From Cyclospora cayetanensis (taxonomy: Eukaryota > Apicomplexa > Conoidasida > Eucoccidiorida > Eimeriidae), in assembly GCF_002999335.1 (NCBI RefSeq), contig NW_020312114.1:124001-188000 (forward strand): a stretch of 64,000 nt of DNA, written 5' to 3'. This document shows positions 11,981 through 23,248 of the stretch, piece by piece. Each line of letters opens with the position of its first letter. The stretch's first letter is position 1. The notes under the pieces are model-generated. The model searched no databases. It was given only the letters and a program-made list of their open reading frames with translations, and was not told where the DNA came from. The position numbers were made by a program, and so were the translations under genes.

Positions 11981-13363
11981 CTATTGATACTCTCTCTGGT
12001 GCTGGTCTTGCTGTCTCTCTTGCACACATCTTGCACAGTCGCAGGTAAACCTGTAGCTGTCGAGTAGCGCCTGTCTTTTTTTCTGCGGTAGCGACAGGGG
12101 CACGTACGAAATAGTAAGCTCGTCTCCCTCGGCAATTGGCCTTTCAGCTCGCAATGTGATGCTTGCATCTTCAATGTTCTCGACAGAGCAATTAGGTATG
12201 CAGCTGTGGTTGCAGCACGCCTGCAGTAAGTACACCCCGGCGGCCCTGAGAACCATCAGACTCCCCTCGTTGGTGGCTCCCCACATCAACAGCGACTGTG
12301 CATTCCGCATGAGTGTCCCATAGAGGAATGCCAGGCCCTCGATTCCCAGCAACGCAGTAGCAATATCAGATCCAAGCACTGCTGAAATCTTCATGTCCAG
12401 AACTGCTCGCAGATCCAGGCAAGCGATGCTCAAATCGAATGCACTGTGCGCCTCCGTTGCCTCTGCTCTTGCTAGCCGCAAGAATGGCCTGCATGCTTCT
12501 GCGTACGCGTTCTCTAGGCTCCACCCACCCATTGCGTGCAAACTGGCCGTTGTTGCAGCAATCCTCGCCACAACCCTCGCCAAGGCCTCTAACCCAACCG
12601 GATTTTCGTGGTCCTCTTCTACTGGAAGGCCAGAACTCCCATTGAGTCGCCGCTGGTCCTTCCCTCGTAGGGTACGGAGGCCCTCAGGAGACAAGAACTC
12701 CTGCCAGCCAAACACACGCCGCACTGATGATACATCAGAAGGATTCTTACTGCTGCTGTTGCTTGGAGGTTTGCTCTGTGTGGCCCTGAGGTAGCCGTCC
12801 ATGCCGCGTTTGCGGGAACTAGGGGACTGCATGCAAAATGGATCCGTAGTTGCCTCCCCTACAGGAATGGGGCAGCCGAATGCCTGCTGATGGCAATGGG
12901 AACTGCAGAACCAAAAAGTGTGGCCCTCTCCGTCATGCATACAAACACCAGTTTCTTCAGAAGCTTCTGATTGTGTTTGCGGCAACACGGTTCCTTCCCC
13001 TTGCTGCCCGTCTTCGGCTTGAACAGCATTTGCAGTACTGAGTACTTCTGTATCTGTGGCATTTCGAGGCGCAGAAGTTCCGCATAGTCGTACCTTGCAT
13101 CTATGGCTTTCGTTGCTGCTGTCGGATAATTGTTCTTTCTGGAAGGGCCTGATTTTAAGACAGTTTTCGCAGAACGTGTAAGCATCAGCTGCAGCTGAGG
13201 CCCTCACAGGCCAAGCAACAATTGGGGACTCTACGAGAAGGGACTGCCCTGGATTTGCTGGAGCATTGGCCCTCATTTCCTTCCCATGGGGACCCAGGAC
13301 AATCGAAAATGAATACGGGGCGCACAGCGCCGCATAGTCGGATGCCCACTCGAAGTCCTCCAT
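11981..13363 (-). CDS. SET/MYND domain protein, SMYD5-like lysine methyltransferase
   Basis: A single 460-codon exon starts at an ATG. A split SET domain with a MYND-type zinc finger is visible. The finger starts at about residue 64 (FCENC) and resumes after an insertion at FWFCSSHCHQQAF. The catalytic core near residue 384 reads CCNHSCIPNCSVEN, the SAM-binding/pseudoknot motif of SET enzymes, followed by EGDELTISYV, and the post-SET zinc site CDCARC follows at about 441-446. The order and the phrase GVYLLQACCNHSC are closest to SMYD5. Such enzymes transfer methyl groups from S-adenosylmethionine to lysines of histones or other proteins. The region between finger and SET core is Ser/Gln-rich (about 190-230), typical of this genome. 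The substrate cannot be told from sequence. The coccidian apical methyltransferase AKMT is an alternative relative, but I see no support for orthology. Confidence 0.85.
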   Translation of the reverse strand: MEDFEWASDYAALCAPYSFSIVLGPHGKEMRANAPANPGQSLLVESPIVAWPVRASAAADAYTFCENCLKIRPFQKEQLSDSSNESHRCKVRLCGTSAPRNATDTEVLSTANAVQAEDGQQGEGTVLPQTQSEASEETGVCMHDGEGHTFWFCSSHCHQQAFGCPIPVGEATTDPFCMQSPSSRKRGMDGYLRATQSKPPSNSSSKNPSDVSSVRRVFGWQEFLSPEGLRTLRGKDQRRLNGSSGLPVEEDHENPVGLEALARVVARIAATTASLHAMGGWSLENAYAEACRPFLRLARAEATEAHSAFDLSIACLDLRAVLDMKISAVLGSDIATALLGIEGLAFLYGTLMRNAQSLLMWGATNEGSLMVLRAAGVYLLQACCNHSCIPNCSVENIEDASITLRAERPIAEGDELTISYVPLSLPQKKRQALLDSYRFTCDCARCVQERQQDQHQREYQ

Positions 13364-14400
13364 GAGGTAACCTTACGGCTTAAATGCAGCCTTAAAGGAG
13401 GAATATGACGCAGTTTATTAAGAAAAGTAAATGCTAAAAGGATCGGAAAAAGACCTTGTGGTGAAAAGGGGATAGCACTTCAGAAGGACTGGGGGGATCT
13501 TGCTACGGAGTACGTGTGGAAGATGGTAAGTATTTGTAAAGGGGCTAGCCTTCCACGTTGGATATCAAATCCTCGAATTTATAATTAGGGAAAGACTGCG
13601 ACTTTACTGATATTCTTGCCTTAAGAAAAGGTGTAGAAATGTACGGAAGGCCGAGCCGACTCTACTAAACCCAAATCATGCATGCACAGGTACTACCAGA
13701 GATTTGAAGTTTCCCAGGTGTTTTGAACTGAGCCACCAAGCATTCTATACGAAACTTTAGGTTTACCGCTCATGCACTTGGTATGTATCCCACTAAAGAG
13801 TGGATGTTCTACACCATTGCTAGGGGAAAGGTAGGTGTACAAGCTGAAGCTTCCGAACCTTGAGTATCTCACTACAGTGCCAATATAGTGGAGCCTCTGT
13901 GCATCGAATATTCCATTAAAATGCATCCAGACCTTTCTTGGCAGCCCATTTGCATGGTTGAATACCTCCACAAAGATGAACTCGCCCACATGAGAGTAGC
14001 TTGTACCCTGGACTATGCCATCCCCATCTGCCAGTGGGATTAAGCTCTCCTTTCAGTGATCGGGAGGCTTTCTTTAAGGTTTTTTCGAAGATAAGTGCTC
14101 TCTCTACAGCTTCATGGGGCGTATCGGGTCAACTTACTCTCGGGCAACTCTTGCTACAGGGTCAGTATTTAGTCGATAGTTATGTAGATATTGATTCCAC
14201 GGTTTGGCTATTATTTTTTCTACATGCTCATCAGTTGCTCTGTGCTCCAAATGTGCCTGCAGTGTGTCTGTGTGCAAAGGTGTGGCTCGTGCTAGGACTG
14301 CTCACAGCGCGCAGGTGCCTACACCCCCGTTGTATTTCCTTCCCGCAGGCAACAACATGGCAGAATGGGGGTTTGAGAGTAATTAGATAGCTTTAAAGAG
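13364..14400. other. Intergenic region upstream of the SET gene
   Basis: This holds the presumed promoter of the SET/MYND gene. A 98-codon minus-strand frame at 13693-13989 is open, but it has no recognisable domain and no splice partners. No repeat family was recognised. Confidence 0.3.
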
Positions 14401-14665
14401 GGTCTAACTGATTGTGTGGCGGGGAAAACTACACTTGGTCACCTATTACTACGCCATCAATATTCTATCACGAATTAATAAAAGATTGATCTACTAGATT
14501 GGCATTCGGTAGACCTGATTTGCTGCAGAGTGAATAAGGTGTAGTACGATAAGAACCATCGTTGTGTGCCTCTCCACTAGACGCCATGTGCAAGTAGCTT
14601 TGAATGATCGGAGTGCCCATAGCATGCATTGGCAACGTCTAATGAAAACAGTCAATCATACAGTT
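14401..14665 (+). repeat. Solo-LTR-like fragment
   Basis: The sequence TGCTGCAGAGTGAATAAG near 14520, and the later ATGTGCAAGTAGCTTTGAAT, match the LTR blocks of the retroelement relics; the latter is nearly the same as ATATGCAAGTAGCTTTAAAT near 34855. No internal element domain was recognised on either side, so this is most simply a solo LTR left by recombination, or an isolated fragment. Confidence 0.45.
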
Positions 14666-16767
14666 CCAAGATATCAAGAACCACGAACACCCTCGGAGAC
14701 TTTGCTCATCCACGCCAGTAGCCTAGATGCCATTACCTTTGGCACACTTTACTAGCAGCCAATACACGTCCCAGGCAGAGATGTGAACCTCACGACAACT
14801 CGTCCTTCAAAAGCTGTAGTTGGTCTACTGGTAAGGCCAAAATCCCCTGACACGATAGGGTATGGCATGCTCCAGGGAAGGCGGATGCAGCTCGCAAGGG
14901 ATTTGTGGGCAGCCATGCAAATTCCCATCGTTCTAATTACAAACCTAATTATCACTGATAAGCAAGTTTAAGGGTGTCAGGGATAATTAGAAGCACTATG
15001 AAGCTCGAGCATATTCTCAAAGGCCACCGCTGTGGCTGGTGCTGGCCAGAGTTTCTTAAACACGATGTGGTAGCAAAGTCCTCTTATATGGGGTAAGTGT
15101 GCCCGTGCGGAGATCACAAACTCGATGGCCGCTCTGCCGAAGCTTCCTAAGGCCCCTCCAAAATGTAACTCAAGAACAAATCCATCGATTTCACGTTTTG
15201 GGGCTTGGTGCGAATTCTCTACATGACATAGCTGGGACAGATTGTTCCCCTGCATCAATGCTCACTGGGCCGCCTGCTGCACGCCTGCAAGTCAAACACC
15301 GGCACCAAGAACAAGAATGCTTTTCTATCAGAAACAGGTAGATGCATCAGGACAATATACAATTCAATGCAAAATAAAAGCTCAAAGATTATTCGGACTT
15401 CCCTCACTGGTGTTCTACATTGATGTGTGCAAGCTAAGGTAAGGCTGCCGAGATAGCTTCCTCGCCAGCCCAGTAGGCGAAAGAACCGCTTCCAGCCCAA
15501 GCAGCTACCTGGAACAAATATTTTTGCTGTTTGTTGATTCTTCAACCTTGACCATAATTGAGGTCGAATCTATTGCCATGGGGAAAGAGTACACACATAA
15601 ACGAATTCTGGGATGATATCCTTCCTGACGATCGTCCTCCTCATGCACAATCCCTTCTAGTTCACACTATGGACGAGCATCCATCTGGAGCTGGGGGCTC
15701 TGATCAACGATGGACGTGCAGGGCTCCTACCTGTTGGAGCAACTACGAAGAGAGAATTTGGAGGCGCGACTGTAGTGCTGGCGCGCAGCATACGCTACCT
15801 TGTCTGTAGGCCGAGAGCAGGAGGAGGGAGGAGCTTTGTCGAAAGCACACTTCATCGCTTTCCTTTGAGGTTTGCCACGCTTTCAGGAGAGTGCTGTTAT
15901 AGCGGAAAGCATAGTTGGCTCGTTGCATGGTGCGCCAATTACGGCAACCGTCCCATCAAGTTCAAAGGGGTTTGTTGTGTCTGAAGCAGAAGATGCATAT
16001 ATTAGGCCTGCTGCATGCTTAAAATTCAGCCGTGCCTTGAAATACCCTAGGCCTTAGATGGATCATAAAATCAAGACCCATTGTTCAAAGTTATTTTGGG
16101 ACGTGAGCCGTCTCGAGACACAGGACATACTTGGAGGCCTCGCAAAAGTCCAACAACACGTGCAAGTTGACAGACACATTTCTAGTTTCGTCTTAAAAGT
16201 GGGAAAAGAATCTCTTATACAGGGTGAGGAATGCACCACGTATTTTCAGTCCATCTCATTAGTCGCTGTCCTTCCTTATACCTTCCCATATACTCAGAGC
16301 AAAATGTGTTTTCTTCGGAATAATTGCAAGGAATCTGTAAACTAGCACAGGTGGCGAATACCACTAAAATCAAGGTATATCAGTTTACACCAGAGTTGTA
16401 TGGTAAATCAAATCACAAGGAAAAAAGTAGGAGCAAGGCATGCTTCCTACCATTCTGACGGTCGGCAGCGCCACAGTATGTCCCGACAATGTTAAGAGAA
16501 CCAGTTGATTTGTCGGACTAACGCGGGACTTCGCTTTTGACACTATCAGAGAGTGCATTTTGGAGCCGTTGAGACAATGGTTTTACGATATTTTAACGAC
16601 TCGACAAGGGGATTTCTAAGTGCCCTCTGACCATCTTTTCACCCCAGCGTCAACGTGACTCGCCACGAAGAATGCTTTTTCATGAAACTTCTTAAGCCAG
16701 CTGATATATTATTTTTATAGAATATACTAGGCGGAGGTCGACAGAGATTTCGACATTATAATGCAAT
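14666..16767. other. Gene-poor stretch
   Basis: AT-rich DNA with short frames only (for example 14783-14971 and 15558-15809 on the plus strand). None has a recognisable domain or a codon pattern like the genes to the right. It may hold further unrecognised retroelement debris and the promoter of the coiled-coil gene. Confidence 0.3.
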
Positions 16768-19141
16768 ATGTCACCACAATGCTCCAACCAATGGCCTCAC
16801 ACGGGCCGAAGCGATGGCTGGCGCCGCAACGAAAATCTAATTTGCGGAGGGACTAAATTTGTTGCGTACGTTTTCTCTGCCTTTCTAGTCCTTGTACTGC
16901 GCTGCTCACTTCCGACAGAAGGTACATTAGTCAACGTTGAGGGGCCTTCTCAGCGGGGAGTGAGGGCGTATAATGACGAATACAACTATGCATTCCATCC
17001 ACACAAGGTATGATCATCGCATTCCCGTGAGGTGACAAGCGTTTCTGGAGAGCATGAAATTCAAGTGATTTTAGTGCCACACCTTATGTGTAGCGTGGAG
17101 GCCAGCGAGCGGTCTCAGATGCCAGCACGCGGAGAAATCCAGAGGCTCCGATGAAGCACAAATAACGAATTGGGTAAACAGATACGTGGCGGTGATAAGC
17201 GAACGAAAGGCCTGCGCAGTTTCACGCAGACATGTGCTTGTTTCCTGTTGCAGGATGATCGCAAGAAGTTTACTGGTTTGATGGAGCAAGCCAAAATGGG
17301 GCAACACGGCAGAAATTTCTTGGAGACACGAGGCTTCGGAATCCTCCCAATCCTAGGCCCAGCCATGAGCTTCTCTGCTCTGCGCAGCACTGCTCCGTCC
17401 GCTTTCAGCCGGCAACTCCTCGGGGGAGCTCGGAGAGGGCAGGCTGTGCGTGCCGTTCGCGGACCACAGGCAACCCCCGCACCCCGTATCTTTCAACCAG
17501 GTCAGCATGAAATTTTCGCATGCCAGCTGCTGATTGACTGAAAACTGTTTTAACGAGGGACTGGGGACGAAACTGGGAGTTCGTAAAATTACGGGCAGTC
17601 GCTTACGCAGACTACACGCCTACAGAAACCGACTACTACTGGAAGCTCATTTTGCTGAACTGAAGGTGCCAGTGGGATGTAGATTTCTTCCTTCCAACGC
17701 TTTGCCTCCTCCTGTTAACGTGAAAGATTGATAATGGGTGACTTCAAGTGCTTTTGCGCACACAGGCGGGGGCCCCAGACAAGGTCCTCTTTTCCAGCCC
17801 ACTGAGCGTTCTCCTGGCTTAGCTGCAGCTGCTAGCCGGGCTGCGCGTACTCCATTTGTTTCCGAAAAGGCAGAGATTTCCAAGCGCACACGCGACCGGC
17901 TAGGAGCACTTGCAGAGCGGTACAAGAATGACATGGAAGGAAATCTGGGAACAGGGCTGTCTGGGTACACACCTAAAGTCACGACCGGAATACCTCTCAG
18001 AGGAGCTCTAAAAATACCGCCTTTACAAGCCCCCATATTGCCACCTAGGCAGGTTAGCAGGTTGATTTCCAGGTATGAACCAGGAAACCCTCAGGAGGGA
18101 GAGCTCGGAAAGCAAAGGAATGAAGGGGCACGTAAGCGACAAGAAGAGGAGGCTGAGAGACAACAGAAGGAAAAGGAGCGGAAACAGCAGGAGGAGGAGG
18201 CACGTAAACGACGAGAAGAGGAGGAACGGAGACGGCAGGAGGAAGAGGAGGCACGGAGACGGCAACAGGAAGAGGCTCAGAGACGGCAACAGGAAGAGGC
18301 TCGGAGACGACAAGAAGAGGAGGCACGTAAACGACGAGAAGAGGAGGAACGGAGACGGCAACAGGAAGAGGAGGCGCGGAGACGGCAACAGGAAGAAGCT
18401 CGGAGACGACAAGAAGAGGAGGCACGTAAACGACGAGAAGAGGAGGAACGGAGACGGCAACAGGAAGAGGCGCGGAGACGGCAACAGGAAGAAGCTCGGA
18501 GACGACAAGAAGAGGAGGCACGTAAACGACGAGAAGAGGGGGAACGGAGACGGCAACAGGAAGCGGAGGCGCGGAGACGGCAACAGGAAGAGGCTCAGAG
18601 ACGGCAACAGGAGGAGGCACGTAAACGACGAGAAGAGGAGGAACGGAGACGGCAGGAGGAAGCGGAGGCGCGGAGACGACGGGAGGAAGCGGAGGCGCGG
18701 AGACGACGGGAGGAAGAGGAAGCGCGGAGAAAGAGAGAAGCCGAGCTCGAGAAAAAGCGCGAAGAAGCCATACGTGCCATCCCACGTGCTGAGCCTGGCA
18801 GTAAGCCAATGAAAAAGGTGCCGGGGGGCCTCCAAGAGGCACTTTCAAAGGCCCTCCAACGCAAAGCGGGGATTGTCACGTCAGCACCTCCGCCACCTCC
18901 ACCAGCTGTCACTACGCAAACAGCAGAACAACTTCTGGCAGAGGCGCAGGAAATGTTCAGAGAAATTGATGAAGCCGCAGAAAGTGAGAAGAAGCTGCAG
19001 GGGACCACTGGAAACTTTAAGACTGGGGCGTGTGTACATGCAGAGTCCGTGGGAAAAGTTGAGAGCCTCTGGCCCAGGAGCAATGATGTCCTCGCACTGT
19101 TCGCGATTGTGTGTAAACGTGCGCAGAAAGCAAGAACTTAA
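16768..19141 (+). CDS. Coiled-coil Arg/Glu repeat protein with N-terminal hydrophobic segment
   Basis: Function unknown. The model has three exons with agreeing phases: 16768-17007 (donor GTATGA, phase 0), 17254-17500 (after CTGTTGCAG; donor GTCAGC, phase 1) and 17766-19141, about 620 residues. Near residues 31-48 is a hydrophobic stretch (FVAYVFSAFLVLVLRC) that could be a signal anchor. Exon 2 is basic and glycine-rich. Exon 3 has a long run, about residues 280-510, of Arg, Glu and Gln in units such as RRRQQEEARRRQEEEARKRR, a highly charged single-helix or coiled-coil region. It is followed by a proline run (PPPPPPAV) and a short acidic helix. The first exon is less certain; an ATG at 17365 could start a shorter, non-membrane form. 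Long antisense frames over the repeat are shadows. Confidence 0.6.
18120..18735 (+). repeat. In-frame repeat array coding for the Arg/Glu coiled coil
   Basis: The ten-base string CACGTAAACG recurs at 18201, 18324, 18423, 18519 and 18618, with spacings of 123, 99, 96 and 99 bases. All are multiples of three, so the array keeps the reading frame. Smaller units based on CGGAGACGGCAACAGGAAGA fill each block. Length differences between strains are likely. Confidence 0.8.
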
Positions 19142-19306
19142 TCCAGCCGGAGCTGCCGGGGCTAGTTAAAAGCGACTTCATAGGCGAATCTGGTGCGTTG
19201 AAGGCTTCGCGCACTCTCTTCGAAGGTCCTAGGTGCTGGTTTGCTGCGTGGATAGTCGGCGAAGCCTGGTTGTAGCCTAATTGTAGTGTGGCGTGAATTT
19301 TCTGGT

Positions 19307-22071
19307 ATGTTCCTGCTGGCATGTGTGGGTCTCTTCTCGTCGTCTGCGTTTTTAGAAAAACAAGCAGAAAGTAATCCTTCTATTGAGTCCGGAATACCTG
19401 CCGAGCATATGCAGAAGGCGCTTGCTGTTTTTGACTCAAAAGGAAAACCTCATTTCACAAAAGGTCCCCCCAAGATAATAGTGGCAAAATATGATGACCC
19501 TAGAACTGGTTAGCCGAAAAGCAACGAGGACACAGGTTGCGCCGTGCTCAGCCTTTAGTTTAAGACACTTGCATATCGGACCAAGCACACTGCCAGGGTT
19601 ACAATTTGTACGAGCTCCCACACGCTGTCTGGTGCATTGCTGCGCTGCAGGCTGTCACACCATGAGTACAAATTGGAGTCCTTGCTCTACCAACTGTGGA
19701 CAGGGTAAACGGGTATCCTTCACGCGAGAACTGGTGCCCAAAGGCTGCTTGACGACTGTACACGAGGAAATCTGCGTAAACACCACAGGGTGCATATGTA
19801 GGTATCACCCAGCAAGGCTGTTCTGGCACAATACAGCGCTTTAAGCGCATCCGCAGCTGTCAACACTCAAGCCCACATATATAGGATTTGCACAGCAACG
19901 GTTGAATTGGTATCGTACCCAGACCCCCTGTGGGTTTACCACAACCCCGTGTCTACAAAAATGTGACACTTTGATGTCGAACGTTGTTGCGTAGGCGGGA
20001 AGATGTTGTACGACAACCTTTTAGGAAGCTACCAAGGGCTTCCAGATGCCGCTAGAGAAGAGCTGGGTCGCCTTGTCTCGAAATCACTTAACCTGCGTAA
20101 GTTGTTTGGCTCAAATATACGGCAGGGGTATAAGGGAATTAGCACAGAGAAGGGCGCACCGAAACCAAGCCGGTAAGAGGCTGGAAGCGGTTTATAGGGT
20201 GCCCCTAGGGAGAAAATTCAACTTTGTCATGCCTAGGAGTGTATGACTGCTTCCTCGCAGGGCGGGATGGCAACCGCGTGTGCTTGCAATTTGATACTGG
20301 ATATACTGTGCGCGCTTACAATGACGAGGGCCTCCTTGGCACTTCTGGGACTGGGTATCACATACGAATGCTTAAAGAAAGTAACAATGTCGAGAAATCT
20401 TGCGATCTATCTACTGAGCACAAATATGTCACACGAACTGAATTAGGTAAGCGGGTCAAGACGGCCGCTCTATTGCTTTAAATGTCAATTCTACAGTTTC
20501 AACATGGCGGAGCTATTCAATCGAACAGCAATGATCTTGCGTGCAAGCAAGCGTACGTACACAGCTGTATGAAACACCGTCAAAGCAAAAAATGCAGGTA
20601 GCGGTGCCTCTTGTATGCAGTCGCGGTCTACTTTTTGCTTCTGTGAGTTTCGCAGTGACAATGAACGAATTCCGCGACAGTAAGCCTACCGTTGGTGTGC
20701 CCCGCAGGACTCTGGTGTTACGGTGACAGTACAGTCTTGCTCATGCCAATAGAATAAGGATGCTCGCTAGACGTGCTGCTCCTCTCACTCCCTGCCTTTT
20801 CCACTGTTCTCCTTTCCAATGATGTGGTTATATACGACGCTGCTTGGACAAGTCCCTGCGCCATACAGATATGCTACAAGGCCACAATGAAATTCGGGGA
20901 AAGCACAATGTGGCGCCGCTTAAATGGAATCCAATGATTGCAGCGAATGTCAAAAAATACTTGGAGTACCAAAATAAGTACCAAGGTTGCCGTATGGAGC
21001 ATTCGCCAGTTACCACGCGTACTCTGGTAGGTCCGACGTTCGGCTTTCTATACTGTAGCCAAGGATTTTCCGCAGTCCTATTATTACAAGTCGTGTCTCC
21101 TCTAGAGAGTCTCGGAAGCTTTTGTGCATTCAGTTTTGGTCTCTTGCCTGCAACTGGATTGGCATGGAATTGTGTATGGGCATGTGGTCTTTTACTGATT
21201 GCCGTAGCACGTATTCACCAGTAGACGAATGAATGCGTTTGCTTGACTGTTGTTCACGTGCAGCCTGGCATTCCCCAGGGAACAGGGGAAAATCTGATGA
21301 CATGCTGCTCTCCTGGAAAAATACCACCTGACGTTGCAAGCATGTGGGCAAGCGAAGCGTATTGTTACAGGTAAGCGCGAATGACCTATACGACAAGCGA
21401 ATGCCCTGGCCAAGGAAAAGCTCAGCATCGAAAAGACAGCATTGCTCTGTGTCGTGTGTCGATGTATGTATATGCGTAGGCACGGCAAGATCGGTAACCC
21501 TTGTACGGGTTATCTGGGACCGAAATGTAGTACAGAGAAGCATGCACACGGCCTCATGACAGGACATTATACAGCGGTTGCCTGGGATAAGTCACAACAA
21601 GTAGGCTGCGCCTATACGGTCTGCGACCGCAAGTGCGAAGGGAATCGGAATATCATTTTAATTGGCTGTCAGTACAACCCAGGTGAGCTGCTAGTGAGAA
21701 AAGGCCGTTGGGCGATAATGCGCGTACAATGGGCGTCTCGAATGTGCATCGATTATGCGCAGTTCGTTCTGAGTGGGGGAAAATGCTTTGAAAATCACGT
21801 TATCTTACAACGAGCCAGCGGCTGTGGCGTTACACTTATCTTTTTCGTGTGCTGTGCGCTTCTTGTGGCAGGTGGGAATATTATAGGTGCATACCCTTAT
21901 TCTGTAGAATCTGCACGAGAAGCAATGGCAGTTTACCCTTCCATATTGCCAGGAGCTCCTGGCGACGCTGAATCAAGACTTGAATGCGAGAAGTTCAGGA
22001 TGAAGATGGAGCAGGAGAACCCCAGGGTTGACATAACACGAAAAAAGTCCTCGGGTGAAGATTCGTCTTGA
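19307..22071 (+). CDS. Secreted thrombospondin type-1 plus CAP (SCP/TAPS) domain protein
   Basis: Nine exons with agreeing phases: 19307-19508, 19651-19797, 19995-20096, 20261-20446, 20656-20679 (24 bases), 20869-21026, 21264-21370, 21480-21682 and 21872-22071; about 442 residues. Exon 1 begins MFLLACVGLFSSSAF, a signal peptide. Exon 2 is one thrombospondin type-1 repeat with WSPCSTNCGQGK and six cysteines. The CAP domain starts at NEFRDNMLQGHNEIR, continues through PLKWNP and TGENLM, and carries the family signatures GHYTAVAWDKSQQVGC and CQYNPGG. TSP1 modules bind glycans or receptors on apicomplexan surface and micronemal proteins; CAP domains are secreted and bind lipids or proteins. There is no membrane anchor at the Lys/Glu-rich C-terminus. 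Secretion is inferred from the signal peptide; the role is not known. Confidence 0.82.
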
Positions 22072-23197
22072 GTCATCCGTCGGGAAATTTCTCAAAGGCA
22101 TTCCCTTAAGTTCTCTTTCAACGCCGGTCTCTGTGGGAGGACGGCATACGTCAGCAATTCGTATGCAAGGCGTTACGAGTATTGAAAAGGTGAGGAGCGC
22201 CCACATGCAAAGTTCTCATATGGATGCATCGCTCAGGTAAACGCTTCCGTTGGACGCCTGCATGGTTCAGGAACGGACGGAGTGCCTGTTCGTCCGTAAC
22301 TTCATGTGTGCGGTCGTGTTCTCCATGGCGAGTCAGCTACCCCATGGACTCGCTCCGAAGCACAGGACACCATGCGGAGCTCCAACGGCTGTCGCGGCTT
22401 GCGGCACAGTCGATGTGATGAATTGTTGCACTCGCATTCAGTGTTTAACACAACTTTCTTCTGCTGCGACTTATGTGTTCGTACGTCTTGAGACATTTTA
22501 GGCGCCACGCCTGTAGCATTTTAGCCCTCGGGAAGCCTCACGGAGGACTATCCGCCCGACCTCTGTACAAGAAGTGGCGAATGGGTTTTTTTTCCGGCAA
22601 TTCGCCGCATTTTGTGACATACACTATTTCATGGATCGCACATACATGGCTTGCTCAACAACTTTTCATGGCCCACAATCCGGGTACACTTGGGTTCTGG
22701 TTGATGCAACAGGCCTTTCTCCATCACCACGAGCCCTGGGTGGCCCGTGGTGAGCTGCATATGGTTTTTGGCCTCCGCGCGTAATCGATGATTTTACGGA
22801 GAGCAGACCTTCCCGCATAGCATAGGCCGTAACAGGGTGCAGCCTAACAGGTGAGTTGTGTCGCGTAGCCCAGCCACTACACGCAGCAACAGGGAGATGC
22901 GAACGAACCAGTAGTGCCGTAAATATTGACAGCTGCTGTGCGTCACGAGGGGGAGTAAACGAAAGAAGAGTGCTCTAAAAGGCCACTTTAGGGGCGCACA
23001 TGCCAAAACGGGTGCACAGGATGTACCCAACAAAATCCCCAAAACTTTCTTCACGCAATACTTTCGCTAGGGGTGAAAAAACTACAACACCTGCGATACG
23101 AGGATTGAACGCCTTTGAGACATTGGCGCACGTAGAAGTCGAAATCATTTCTTAGTTATGCACTTTAGGGGCCAGAAAACTTGAGGTGGGCCTTGGC
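22072..23197. other. Intergenic region between convergent genes
   Basis: This holds the 3' ends of the TSP1-CAP gene and the RS-domain gene. A 103-codon plus-strand frame at 22473-22784 is open but shows no domain and begins without a credible exon context. Confidence 0.35.
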
Positions 23198-23239
<42 letters not shown>

Positions 23240-23246
23240 TATATAA
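23198..23246. repeat. TA dinucleotide microsatellite
   Basis: An almost perfect run of TA, broken once by GTATA near 23221, lies immediately downstream of the stop codon of the RS-domain gene. Confidence 0.95.
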
Positions 23247-23248
23247 TT

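Noticed and set aside
13693..13989. A 98-codon minus-strand frame with aromatic-rich sequence
   Set aside because: No recognisable domain, no neighbour exons and no counterpart in the retroelement relics.
18023..18848. Two long minus-strand Leu/Ser/Val-rich frames of about 265 residues
   Set aside because: They are exact antisense shadows of the Arg/Glu repeat of the coiled-coil gene. The plus strand has agreeing exon phases and a sensible composition.
16980..20330. Shared phrase RAYNDE in the coiled-coil gene (near 16970) and the TSP1-CAP gene (near 20310), taken at first as evidence of one gene
   Set aside because: A clear signal peptide starts at 19307 and the preceding frame stops at 19141, so two genes are more likely. 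Six shared residues can arise by chance.
22473..22784. A 103-codon plus-strand frame after the TSP1-CAP gene
   Set aside because: It has no signal peptide, domain or supported splice link, and lies where the 3' untranslated region should be.
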